Assembly (NCBI GenBank): GCA_938084555.1
Contig: CALKFR010000013.1
Span: 1 to 64,000, forward strand
Reading direction: 5' to 3'
DNA length: 64,000 nt
From: an uncultured Flavobacteriaceae bacterium
GTDB taxonomy: Bacteria; Bacteroidota; Bacteroidia; Flavobacteriales; Flavobacteriaceae
Below are positions 29,407-38,819 of this stretch, piece after piece; position 1 is the stretch's first letter; each line of letters opens with the position of its first letter. The notes beneath the pieces were generated by a model. That model did not search any database and was not told where the DNA came from. It saw only the letters and a program-made list of their open reading frames with translations. A program made the position numbers and the translations under genes.

Positions 29407-31011
29407 CTAAGCTAACATCGTAACAGGGTTTTCAATATAAGCTCTTACAGTTTGTAAGAATTGAGCTCCTGTAGCACCATCTACGGTTCTATGATCACAA
29501 GCTAAAGTTACTTTCATGGTGTTTCCAACAACAATAAGACCGTCTTTTACTACTGGTTTTTGCTCAATAGCTCCTACGGATAAAATGGCTGAATTAGGCT
29601 GATTAATAATAGATGTAAATTCTTGAATACCAAACATTCCTAAATTAGAAATTGTAAACGTACTGCCTTCCATCTCATTAGGAGCAATTTTTTTATTTCT
29701 TGCTTTTCCTGCTAAATCTCTAACGTTTTCACCAATTTGAGTTAAACTCATTTGGTCTGTAAATTTTAATACAGGAACTAAAAGCCCATCGTCTACAGCA
29801 ACCGCAACCCCTACATGAATATGTTGGTTGTATCTAGTTGTATCTCCATTCCAAGAAGTATTTACTTGGGGATGCTTTTTTAATGCCATTGCACAAGCTT
29901 TTACTACCATATCATTAAACGATACTTTGGTTTCTGGCAATGCGTTAATTGTTTTACGAGACGAAATTGCATTGTCCATGTCTAACTCAATAGTGAGGTA
30001 GTAATGTGGAGCAGTAAATTTAGACTCTCCTAAACGCTTTGCTATAACTTTACGCATTTGAGAGTTTTTTACTTCTTCGTAAGACTCTTCACCAACAGGA
30101 GTATAGGTAGCTAATGGTGATACAGTTTGTGTTGTTAGACTTGGTGTTGTTTCAACTGCAACAGAATCAGGAGTGTAGTTTTCTACATCCTTTTTTACAA
30201 TTCTACCATTTTCTCCAGAACCTTTCACTTCTACTAAGTTTATACCTTTATCTTTTGCGATTTTCTTGGCAAGAGGAGAAGCAAAGATTCTACCTCCAGT
30301 ATTATTAGACTGAGAAATTACAGCTGTTTGTTCTTCAATTTGTTTTGTTTCAGGAGTAGAAGTCTTTTTTTTAGCTTCAATAGTATCAGTAGAGATATTA
30401 CCTTCTTTATGAGCAGTTATGAGTGAAGACACATCTGTTCCTTCAGGTCCAATAATGGTTAATAAACTATCTACTTTTGCACTTTCTCCTTCTTGAACAC
30501 CAATATGTAATAAAACACCTTCATAAAAGGATTCAAATTCCATAGTAGCTTTATCTGTTTCAATTTCAGCTAAAATATCTCCTTCTTCAACTTTGTCACC
30601 TACTTGTTTTAACCACGAAGCTACTGTTCCTTCTTCCATGGTATCACTTAACCTCGGCATAGAGATTATTTGAACTCCATCAGGAATTGATAAAGAGGTA
30701 GTTTTTGTTGTTGTTTCTTCTTGAGGTGTCTCCTCTGAAGGAGCACTATTTAAAATCCCTGAAATATCTTCTCCTTCATCACCAATAATAGCTAAAAGAA
30801 CATCTACTGGAGATGTTTCTCCTTCTTGAACTCCTATATGAAGTAAGGTTCCTTCATTAAAAGATTCAAATTCCATGGTTGCTTTATCAGTTTCAATTTC
30901 AGCAAGAATGTCTCCTTCTTCAATTTTATCACCTACTTTTTTTAACCATTTAGCCACAACACCTTCTTCCATGGTGTCACTTAAGCGAGGCATGTTTACT
31001 ACTATTGCCAT
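29407..31011 (-). CDS. Pyruvate dehydrogenase E2 (dihydrolipoamide acetyltransferase) with two tandem lipoyl domains
   Basis: Two copies of MPRLSDTMEEG...ILAEIETDKATMEFESF; E3-binding domain; CDHRTVDGATGAQFL. Confidence 0.94.
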   Translation of the reverse strand: MAIVVNMPRLSDTMEEGVVAKWLKKVGDKIEEGDILAEIETDKATMEFESFNEGTLLHIGVQEGETSPVDVLLAIIGDEGEDISGILNSAPSEETPQEETTTKTTSLSIPDGVQIISMPRLSDTMEEGTVASWLKQVGDKVEEGDILAEIETDKATMEFESFYEGVLLHIGVQEGESAKVDSLLTIIGPEGTDVSSLITAHKEGNISTDTIEAKKKTSTPETKQIEEQTAVISQSNNTGGRIFASPLAKKIAKDKGINLVEVKGSGENGRIVKKDVENYTPDSVAVETTPSLTTQTVSPLATYTPVGEESYEEVKNSQMRKVIAKRLGESKFTAPHYYLTIELDMDNAISSRKTINALPETKVSFNDMVVKACAMALKKHPQVNTSWNGDTTRYNQHIHVGVAVAVDDGLLVPVLKFTDQMSLTQIGENVRDLAGKARNKKIAPNEMEGSTFTISNLGMFGIQEFTSIINQPNSAILSVGAIEQKPVVKDGLIVVGNTMKVTLACDHRTVDGATGAQFLQTVRAYIENPVTMLA

Positions 31012-31099
31012 ATGTTATCCTAAATTATTTTTTAATCTTGCTCTTTTAATTTTTGAAAACTAAAATTATAAGAGTTATTCTTTTTTTATCCTTACTATG

Positions 31100-32089
31100 C
31101 TATTTGATAAAAGGGTAATCTTCTTGTTCGTAAACCACATCATGTAATTGACTGACTTCAGGATATGGAGATTCTTCAGCAAATTTTTCACATGCTTTAA
31201 CCATATCTTTAACCTCCACATTTATTTTTTCGATTTCTTCATCTGTAGCATACTTTTTTTCTTTTATGACATCAAGTATCTGAGTAATTGGATCAATTTT
31301 TTTGTATTCAGCAACTTCATCTTTAGTTCTATAATGTTGAGCATCTGACATTGAGTGCCCACGATAACGATAGGTTTTCATTTCTAAGAATGTTGGCCCT
31401 TCACCTCGTCTTGCTCTTTGTATTGCTTCATCAACAGCTTCGGCTACTTTAATAGGATTCATTCCATCTACTGGTCCACATGGCATTTCATAGCCTAAAC
31501 CTAATTTCCAAATATCAGTATGGTTTGCAGTTCTTTCTACTGAAGTTCCCATTGCATATCCATTATTTTCAACAATAAATACTACAGGTAATTTCCAAAG
31601 CATAGCCATATTAAATGTTTCATGAAGTGAACCTTGTCTTGCGGCACCATCTCCAAAACAAGTAAGGGTAACCCCATCATTTCCTTTATACTTATCACCA
31701 AATGCAATTCCTGCACCTAAAGGAATTTGACCACCAACAATTCCGTGGCCACCATAAAAACCGTGTTCTTTTGAAAAAATATGCATTGAACCTCCCATAC
31801 CTTTTGAAGTTCCAGTTACTTTACCATATAATTCTGCCATTACTTTTTTTGGGTCAACTCCCATACCAATGGGTTGAACATGATTTCTGTAGGCAGTAAT
31901 CATTTTATCTTTAGACAAGTCCATGGCATGTAAAGCACCAGCTAAAACAGCTTCTTGGCCATTATATAAGTGAAGAAAACCTCTAACTTTTTGTTGGATA
32001 TATACCGAAGCTAATTTGTCTTCAAATTTTCTCCAAAATAACATGTCTTTATACCAGTTAATATAGGTTTGCTTAGTGACTTTTTTCAT
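31100..32089 (-). CDS. pdhA: Pyruvate dehydrogenase E1 component, alpha subunit
   Basis: MKMITAYRNH, GKVTGTSKGMGGSMHIFSKE, GDGAARQGSLHETFNMAMLWKLPVVFIVENNGYAMGTS. Confidence 0.95.
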   Translation of the reverse strand: MKKVTKQTYINWYKDMLFWRKFEDKLASVYIQQKVRGFLHLYNGQEAVLAGALHAMDLSKDKMITAYRNHVQPIGMGVDPKKVMAELYGKVTGTSKGMGGSMHIFSKEHGFYGGHGIVGGQIPLGAGIAFGDKYKGNDGVTLTCFGDGAARQGSLHETFNMAMLWKLPVVFIVENNGYAMGTSVERTANHTDIWKLGLGYEMPCGPVDGMNPIKVAEAVDEAIQRARRGEGPTFLEMKTYRYRGHSMSDAQHYRTKDEVAEYKKIDPITQILDVIKEKKYATDEEIEKINVEVKDMVKACEKFAEESPYPEVSQLHDVVYEQEDYPFIK

Positions 32090-32185
32090 TCTTTTTTATT
32101 GTTTTTTTTCAAATTAGAACTCCCAAAAAATTAATGGATTCCTAGTACAAAAATAAATGAATTAAATAGAATAAAAAAAGTAGTG

Positions 32186-32202
32186 GTAATTAAATTAATT
32201 AC
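32186..32202. repeat. 17-nt palindrome GTAATTAA-A-TTAATTAC between 32223-gene 3' end and pdhA
   Basis: Perfect 8-bp arms. Confidence 0.35.
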
Positions 32203-32222
32203 AACGATTTCGTTTGGTAGAA

Positions 32223-32888
32223 TTATTTGTCTTTTGCTATGATAACAGTGGCTTTAGCACCTGTAGCAAGATTCCATTCATTGGAAGAAATAACGTTTCC
32301 AGCATCATCAAAAACTGTAAAACCAGCTGTGTTTGGTCCAGAAGTTCCTTGGTTTAATGCAATAAAAGCAATTTTATTGATTCCTACCTCTAATGGCAGA
32401 TCAAAACTTTGGTAAGAACTATATAAGGTGATGTTTCTAATTACAGGAATGTCATTGATGGTAATTGATACTCTATCTCCATCTGGATATTGAAAATCTC
32501 TACAAATAATTCTTACAGATTTAGATTGTGTTCTGAAGCTTCCAAGATCTTGATCAATCTTAGGAAAAGGCGCATTTATTTTTTTCCATGATTTTAAAAA
32601 ACGTTCTTCAGATATTTTAGCTTCTGAAAGAATTCCCTTATCCTTGAGGTCATCTTCTTTTTTCTTTTTAGCGTCTTTTTTCTTTTTATTATCGTATGCT
32701 TTCTTAAAACCATTATTATTTCCAATTTCTAAAGACATTGGTTTTTTAACTGTTTTTTGAGGGATTCCTATAATAACTCTATTTCCTGAACTTTTCTTAT
32801 TTGAATCATAGATTGTATCTGTCTGACTGAAAACAGACAGAGAAAAAAATAAAAAAAGGTAAATAAAAATGTTTAAGAATAATTTCAA
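32223..32888 (-). CDS. Exported hypothetical protein
   Basis: N-terminal signal peptide; Lys-rich linker; C-terminal beta-rich domain (RIICRDFQYPDGDRVSITIND...). Confidence 0.6.
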   Translation of the reverse strand: MKLFLNIFIYLFLFFSLSVFSQTDTIYDSNKKSSGNRVIIGIPQKTVKKPMSLEIGNNNGFKKAYDNKKKKDAKKKKEDDLKDKGILSEAKISEERFLKSWKKINAPFPKIDQDLGSFRTQSKSVRIICRDFQYPDGDRVSITINDIPVIRNITLYSSYQSFDLPLEVGINKIAFIALNQGTSGPNTAGFTVFDDAGNVISSNEWNLATGAKATVIIAKDK

Positions 32889-32970
32889 ATTAAATAATAT
32901 TTTTATAAAATATATTTTACAAATATAATGCCGTTATTAAAGCATCACCATTAGATTTTGTTAAAACTTG

Positions 32971-33639
32971 TTATTCTACATCAAAATTGAAGTAGGTGTT
33001 AGGAAATGGTTCATCTACCAATGTAAAATGCCACCATTCATTGTCATAGGGTTTAAAACCGTTTTTGATCATAATATTTCGTAAAAGCATTCTATTTTTT
33101 TCTTGTTTGTTAGATAGATTTTTATGGAATACATCTGATGTAGCTCCAAAAAAGTCATAAGAACTCCCCATGTCTAGCTCTTTATTGGTTTTTATATCTA
33201 TGAGAGATAGGTCTACGGTACTTCCTCTGGTATGACTAGATTTTGAGGCGATGAAACCTAGTTTAAATAAATTTGATTTTTTAACATCTGGATAATACAA
33301 TGACTTCATTAGTGTGTCTTTCATAACCCTAGCCCACCTGACAAAGTGATTTACAGCTTGTTGAGGTCTGTAGGCATCAAAAATTTTAAGACTCAGCCCA
33401 GAATCTAATAATTTAGTTTGAATTTTTTTTAGCGCCTTAGCTGTAGGTATTGAGATAATTACCTTATTTTCTTTATACCCATCTATAGGTATTCCAACAA
33501 AATTTTTTGAAGTGTAGTATCTAAGCTCTTTTTTTATAGTAGAATCAATTTCCAATAAATAAGTAAACCCATTAGGTAGTTTTTGACCTTTACCCTCATA
33601 GCAAAATAAAATAATAAAAAAAATAATATATCTTTTCAT
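32971..33639 (-). CDS. M15 family D-Ala-D-Ala dipeptidase-like (VanX/DdpX-type) peptidase
   Basis: IFDAYRPQQAVNHFVRWA, SSHTRGSTVDLSLID, EWWHFTL metal and active-site motifs; signal peptide. Confidence 0.88.
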   Translation of the reverse strand: MKRYIIFFIILFCYEGKGQKLPNGFTYLLEIDSTIKKELRYYTSKNFVGIPIDGYKENKVIISIPTAKALKKIQTKLLDSGLSLKIFDAYRPQQAVNHFVRWARVMKDTLMKSLYYPDVKKSNLFKLGFIASKSSHTRGSTVDLSLIDIKTNKELDMGSSYDFFGATSDVFHKNLSNKQEKNRMLLRNIMIKNGFKPYDNEWWHFTLVDEPFPNTYFNFDVE

Positions 33640-33662
33640 GTGCTAAAAGTATAGAAAATATT

Positions 33663-33670
33663 TAATTTTG
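33663..33670 (+). promoter_or_regulatory. -7 promoter element abutting DUF2721 gene
   Basis: TAATTTTG only 7 nt before ATG. Confidence 0.45.
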
Positions 33671-33677
33671 CACCCCT

Positions 33678-34085
33678 ATGGAAGCATTAACATTAACTAC
33701 ACCAGCACTCTTATTTTCGGCAATTTCTTTAATTATGTTAGCCTATACAAACAGATTTTTAGCCTATGCAGCAGTAATTAGAAATTTACATGCTGTTTAT
33801 TTAGATAAAAAAGATGAATCACTATTAAGACAGATCAAAAACTTAAAACTTAGGTTAACACTAACGCGATGGATGCAAATATTCGGGATAGGAAGTTTAT
33901 TGTTATGCGTTTTAACCATGTTTTTAATTTATATAGAGTATAAAATCGTAGCTATATGGTTATTTGGTATAGCACTATTGTTATTGCTTGTTTCTCTTGC
34001 CTTATTAATTAGAGAAATACAGATTTCATCGGAAGCATTAGAACATCATCTAGCCGACATAGAAGAACATTTGAAAAGAAAATAA
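33678..34085 (+). CDS. DUF2721-like small membrane protein
   Basis: LLFSAISLIMLAYTNRFLAYAAVIRNL, three TMs, C-terminal amphipathic helix. Confidence 0.75.
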   Translation: MEALTLTTPALLFSAISLIMLAYTNRFLAYAAVIRNLHAVYLDKKDESLLRQIKNLKLRLTLTRWMQIFGIGSLLLCVLTMFLIYIEYKIVAIWLFGIALLLLLVSLALLIREIQISSEALEHHLADIEEHLKRK

Positions 34086-34170
34086 GAGTTATCATATTTC
34101 AAACAACTCTTATTAAATGGTATAACTAAACTTTACACTATTTTTTCTTTCTCATTTAATTATTATGTTG

Positions 34171-34950
34171 TTAGATACTCGAAATACTACCACCAGAGGA
34201 TGTTTTTTTTGTTATTGTCTCTGGGTTTCCATCAAAGGAAATACTTCCGCCACTACTTGCTTTTCCATCTATAGTACTTGAAGCATGTACACTTATGCTA
34301 GCACCACTACTTACTTTGGCAGTAACGTTTTGAGATACTAATTTATAAGCATTTATTGAGCTTCCACTTGAAGAATTAGTTGTATGAATAGTGGTTTCAC
34401 CTTTAATTTTCATGTTTGAGCCACTACTAGAACTTGATACCACACTGGTAGCATTTACATCTATATTGGCACTTGCGCCACTACTAGTACTCGAAGTAAA
34501 ATTAACTGCTGTGACCTCAATAGCTACTTGAGCTCCACTACTAGAACTAACATTAAGATCTGTGGCTTTTAATACATTACTAGTTGTCAGATTACTTCCA
34601 CTGGAAGCTTTTAATTCTTCTATAGTATTTACTGTTAAGTACACTTTTTTAGATGCAGACCTCCAAATATTTTTTTCAGTGTAAATTTTCAATTTTCCAT
34701 CTTCAACTTCAGTGATAATGATGTCATGTAAATTTTCATCAGCTTCTACAGTTAGTGATACTTCATTCCCTTGGTCTATTATTAATTCTATACCTGTACT
34801 TACTTTTACTTTAGTAAAATCCTCATTAATATCTCTTTTAATGGAGATTACATTATTGTTACCTTCAATTCTATTGAGCATATCTATACCACATGACGAA
34901 ATGGTAGTAAGGAACAAGAAGGCTGTAAATTTAATCATTATTAGTCTCAT
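34171..34950 (-). CDS. Head GIN domain (DUF2807) putative lipoprotein
   Basis: VKVSTGIELIIDQGNEVSLTVEADENL; repeated SSG/SSS beta-helix strands. Confidence 0.85.
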   Translation of the reverse strand: MRLIMIKFTAFLFLTTISSCGIDMLNRIEGNNNVISIKRDINEDFTKVKVSTGIELIIDQGNEVSLTVEADENLHDIIITEVEDGKLKIYTEKNIWRSASKKVYLTVNTIEELKASSGSNLTTSNVLKATDLNVSSSSGAQVAIEVTAVNFTSSTSSGASANIDVNATSVVSSSSSGSNMKIKGETTIHTTNSSSGSSINAYKLVSQNVTAKVSSGASISVHASSTIDGKASSGGSISFDGNPETITKKTSSGGSISSI

Positions 34951-35121
34951 ATTTTTTTTTGGTAAATTTATAATTTTATTTATATTTAATTAAATACTGA
35001 TTACTCAATTGTTGTTTTTTTTAGATGAACTGTTTTAAATATTAGATTTTTATCTATTTGATAAAAATTGAGATTATAATACTACTTTAACAACTTGTAT
35101 GTTAACTATTATACTACCATC

Positions 35122-36168
35122 ATGAAAAAATATTTATTACTAGTATCTCTACTATTTTCATTGTTTGCTCTTTCGCAAGAACAAATTGAAACTATAGATG
35201 ACATTCAATTAGAACAAATAAAACCCAATCAAATAAAAAAATATTGGTTAAAAATGATAGATAATGGGTTGGCTCAGCCTGTTTATATTCCTATTATTGT
35301 TGCTAAAGGTACTGTAGAAAAACCAGTCTTAGGTCTTACCGCTGCAATTCATGGAAATGAAGTAAATGGAGTAGCAGTTATTCAAAGAGTATTGGCAGAT
35401 ATTACTATAGATTCTCTACAAGGAACCATTATAGCCGTTCCAGGATTAAACGGTATTAGCTTGCCTTTACATCAAAGAAGATATATAGACAATGAAGATT
35501 TAAACAGAAATTTTCCAGGAAAAGAAAACGGAAATAGAACCCAGCAGTATGTCTGGAATATAAAAACTAAAATACTCTCAAAAATAGACTATCTTATAGA
35601 CATGCACACTGCTAGTTTTGGTAGAGAAAATAGTTTGTATGTAAGGGCAGCTCTGGAAGATCCAGAAATTAAAAAAATGGCAACACTACAAGATGCAGAT
35701 ATTATTCTAAAAAATAAAGGAGTTCCTAGTGCTTCAAATCAAGCTTCTACAACTCGAACAATGAGGGCAGAAGCTATGCTTATGGGAATACCAACTATTA
35801 CCGTAGAATATGGAAACCCTCAAGTATTTCAGCCAGAAATGATAGAAAGAGGAAAGGTAGGAGTTACAAATATTATGAGTTGGCTACATATGATTCCTCA
35901 AAAAAAATCTGTAGTTTCAGCCCCTATTTATTGTAAAAAATCATATTGGATTTATTTAGACCAAGGCGGTTATTTAGAACTTACAGTAGCTCTCAATCAA
36001 ATTGTTGAAGCACAAGAATTAATTGCCATTTTAAGAAACCCTTTTGGAGACATCATAAAAAAATATTACGCACCAGAAAAAGGCATTGTAATAGGAAAAA
36101 CGAGCAATCCAATTAATATGTCTGGAGGAAGAATTATTCACTTAGGAATTGTTGAAAATAACAACTAA
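35122..36168 (+). CDS. Exported succinylglutamate desuccinylase/aspartoacylase-family (M14-like) hydrolase
   Basis: Signal peptide MKKYLLLVSLLFSLFALSQ; LTAAIHGNEVNGVAVIQR, NRNFPG, DMHTA, TVEYGNPQ zinc-hydrolase motifs. Confidence 0.85.
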   Translation: MKKYLLLVSLLFSLFALSQEQIETIDDIQLEQIKPNQIKKYWLKMIDNGLAQPVYIPIIVAKGTVEKPVLGLTAAIHGNEVNGVAVIQRVLADITIDSLQGTIIAVPGLNGISLPLHQRRYIDNEDLNRNFPGKENGNRTQQYVWNIKTKILSKIDYLIDMHTASFGRENSLYVRAALEDPEIKKMATLQDADIILKNKGVPSASNQASTTRTMRAEAMLMGIPTITVEYGNPQVFQPEMIERGKVGVTNIMSWLHMIPQKKSVVSAPIYCKKSYWIYLDQGGYLELTVALNQIVEAQELIAILRNPFGDIIKKYYAPEKGIVIGKTSNPINMSGGRIIHLGIVENNN

Positions 36169-37292
36169 TGATTCCGGTACTTATTATATCTTTTACAGTT
36201 ATTAGTGTTTTCTTTCTAGATAGATGGGAAAACAAACATTGTAAAGCAATTTTTAATTGGGTTCCGGCTATCTTATTAGCTTATTTAATACCTGCAGCAA
36301 TTTCTATGCTTATAGGAGAAGATTTTGCAAATGCAGACATACATTGGTTTAGTAAAACCTATTTTATACCTTTTGCTATAGTTGCTGTTATGAGTAGTTT
36401 GTCTATAAATCAATTAAAATCAATTGGTTGGAAACCCATAGCTGTTTTTGTGATTGGCTCTTTTTGGATTGCAGTATTTCCTATTATGCTAGCATTTGTA
36501 TTGTTAGACACTTCTTTCGTAGCCAATTTGTTAATACATCAAGAGTATTGGAAAGGACTTCCACCAATTGTTGGAAGTTGGATAGGAGGAAGTACAAGCC
36601 AACTAGTGCTAAAAGAGTTGGTAGAATGTCCTGAAAATATTTTTTTAACAGTACTTGTTATAGACAATATACTTGTAAATATTTGGACTATTTTAATGTT
36701 TCAGGGAATTAAAAAGACAGACCGTTTAAATCACTTTTTTAAGATTTCAAATTTAACTATGCCTGAAAATATAGATGAACAAAAAGAAAAAAAAACACAT
36801 CCTGTACTTACATTTATAGTACTACTTTCTAGTATTTTACTTGTAAATAACTTTATTGATAGTTTTATTGTAAAGGTAATTGTAGTATCTATTATCGGGT
36901 TGTTATTTAGTAATCTTATTAAAAAATGGAATATTAATTTCGCCCTTCGTATAGGAAGTATTTTAATCTTGCTAGTAATGGCAATTTTAGGCTTAAAATT
37001 AAAATTTAGTACAATAGAATTTGATATTGCTTTTCTTGGTTTTTTAGTGGCTTGGTTATTTAGTCATTTGGTAATTATGCTCTTAGCTGCTAAATTTTTA
37101 AATGTAAGTATTGCATGGGTTCCTATAGCTAGCATGGCCAATGTTGGTGGTATTGCAACCGCACCAGCAGTAACAGCTGCCTACGAAAAAAAATGGATGC
37201 CCCATGCCATACTTTTAGCCATTCTTAGCATGGCCACCGGAACTTTATGGGGCTTACTAACCATATTTTTATTTAAAACATTCTTACTTTAA
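36168..37292 (+). CDS. DUF819 family membrane protein (copy A)
   Basis: WIGGSTSQLVLKE, ASMANVGGIATAPAVTAAYEKKW, about ten TM segments; ATG overlaps stop of upstream gene by 1 nt. Confidence 0.87.
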   Translation: MIPVLIISFTVISVFFLDRWENKHCKAIFNWVPAILLAYLIPAAISMLIGEDFANADIHWFSKTYFIPFAIVAVMSSLSINQLKSIGWKPIAVFVIGSFWIAVFPIMLAFVLLDTSFVANLLIHQEYWKGLPPIVGSWIGGSTSQLVLKELVECPENIFLTVLVIDNILVNIWTILMFQGIKKTDRLNHFFKISNLTMPENIDEQKEKKTHPVLTFIVLLSSILLVNNFIDSFIVKVIVVSIIGLLFSNLIKKWNINFALRIGSILILLVMAILGLKLKFSTIEFDIAFLGFLVAWLFSHLVIMLLAAKFLNVSIAWVPIASMANVGGIATAPAVTAAYEKKWMPHAILLAILSMATGTLWGLLTIFLFKTFLL

Positions 37293-37317
37293 CCAGAGGC
37301 ATTGTTTTGTTAAAAGC

Positions 37318-37536
37318 ATGTACCAAAATTTTTTTATTAGGGGGGTCCCTCAAAAACAAAGAGTAAATAATTCACTAGTTCTGGGAATTTCCAAACCTGT
37401 GAAACTTTCTCATATTCATATAAAACTCCAACTATTAAAAAAGAATAAAATTAAAATACTGATTTCTTTATTATTTGTAATTACTAATTTATTAGCTCAA
37501 AATATTGAAATACCTAGGGGTTTAAAACTTCAATAA
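37318..37536 (+). pseudogene. Possible truncated exported-protein remnant
   Basis: Contains a signal-peptide-like stretch KNKIKILISLLFVITNLLAQNIEIPRGLKLQ then stop; no mature domain follows. Confidence 0.3.
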
Positions 37537-37616
37537 TCATCTCTAATTATTCTTTCTGTTCACCCTAGTTTTTATGCTCATAAATTATAAGTATCTTTCG
37601 CAACAAATTACAGGGT

Positions 37617-38069
37617 ATGAACATTACGCCTAAAAGAATTAACAGATTTATGTTATTTAAATTACCTCTTGCATATTTGGCAGGGGTTCGTGTAATTTCT
37701 ATACAAAAAGAAACAGCCATAGTTCATATTACCCATAAATGGATGAATCAAAATCCTTTTAAATCTATGTTTTGGGCAGCACAAGGTATGGCTGCAGAAA
37801 TGGCTACAGGGGTATTGGTAATGAGAGGTATAGAGAACATTGAAAAAAAAGTTTCTATGTTGGTCATCAATCAACGAGGTAATTTCACAAAAAAAGCTAC
37901 TGGTAAAATAAGATTTGAATGCCATCACGGAGGGTTAGTAGCCAACGCTCTTGAGGAATCAGCTAAAACTGGAGAAGGTAAACTAATTACTATGAAGGCA
38001 GAGGGCTTTAATACAGAAGGGGTATCTGTATGTAACTTTCATTTTGAATGGAGCCTAAAAGTAAAATAA
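37617..38069 (+). CDS. DUF4442 (hotdog-fold thioesterase-like) protein
   Basis: FKLPLAYLAGVRVISIQKETAIVHITHKWMNQNPFKSMFWAAQGMAAEMATG. Confidence 0.8.
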   Translation: MNITPKRINRFMLFKLPLAYLAGVRVISIQKETAIVHITHKWMNQNPFKSMFWAAQGMAAEMATGVLVMRGIENIEKKVSMLVINQRGNFTKKATGKIRFECHHGGLVANALEESAKTGEGKLITMKAEGFNTEGVSVCNFHFEWSLKVK

Positions 38070-38082
38070 TAAGGTCCTATTT

Positions 38083-38778
38083 TTATTTTTCTGTTTCCTT
38101 AATATCAGTAATAAACTTCTTTAGTTTCTCGCCATAGAAAGATTGCTGTACTTTTTTTGTTAATGAATTATTGATACTATCTAAGTATTTTACGTTAGCA
38201 TTAACTAACTCAGTTAAAGTAATGTATGCAGCAGCTTCTTTATCTGCGTTATTTAAAGCAAAATTAATCGTGTAGATGTATTTTTTTAAATTTTGTTTTT
38301 CAGCCTGTTTTCGTAAAGATTGAGAGGTCTCAAGATCATTTTCCTTTTGTGCTTGCATGTTAGCAGCTAAAAGATCTAATTGTTTCGCTTGAAACTTACT
38401 GGCAGTTTCTTTATATTTTTCTAGAACTTTTTGGTTACTAGAGCCTTCTATTACTGGTGAAACACCAAATTTTTCTACTTGATCGTTTATAGAGATTACT
38501 CCTTCTTCACCAAAAAAAGAAAGTATACTTTTGTTTTGATCTAAACTTAAGAAATACATTTCAGGAGAGTTAATATTATCTGTTAGCGTGAAGGTGTCTT
38601 TTCCAAATAAACGAATAGAATCTACAGAAACTATAACGGTATCTCTCATTTTTTTAAGATATAAAGTTCCTTTTTTAACTCCTTTAATTTTTCCTTGAAC
38701 TATCATGTTGCCCAACTCTTTTTCTTGAGAGCAAGCAATTATTAAAAGCAATAAACAAATCAGTAATATTTTCTTCAT
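38083..38778 (-). CDS. DUF4369-type lipoprotein without thioredoxin domain
   Basis: MKKILLICLLLLIIACSQEKE lipobox; IVQGKIKGVKKGTLYLKKMRD. Confidence 0.75.
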   Translation of the reverse strand: MKKILLICLLLLIIACSQEKELGNMIVQGKIKGVKKGTLYLKKMRDTVIVSVDSIRLFGKDTFTLTDNINSPEMYFLSLDQNKSILSFFGEEGVISINDQVEKFGVSPVIEGSSNQKVLEKYKETASKFQAKQLDLLAANMQAQKENDLETSQSLRKQAEKQNLKKYIYTINFALNNADKEAAAYITLTELVNANVKYLDSINNSLTKKVQQSFYGEKLKKFITDIKETEK

Positions 38779-38819
38779 AATATTATAAAACTTTAGGCTG
38801 CAAATATGCAGATTTCTAA

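Noticed and set aside
30114-31348. Plus-strand ORFs 30114..30308, 30875..31063, 31148..31348, 31702..31899
   Set aside because: Antisense to aceF/pdhA; hydrophobic shadow translations
34084-34111. AAGAGTT...AACTCTT inverted repeat after the DUF2721 gene as terminator
   Set aside because: Only 7-bp arms, 14-nt loop and no T-run; not convincing
37662-37928. Minus-strand 88-aa ORF with several Cys/His
   Set aside because: Fully antisense to the DUF4442 gene; Cys/His pattern is a by-product of the opposite strand codons
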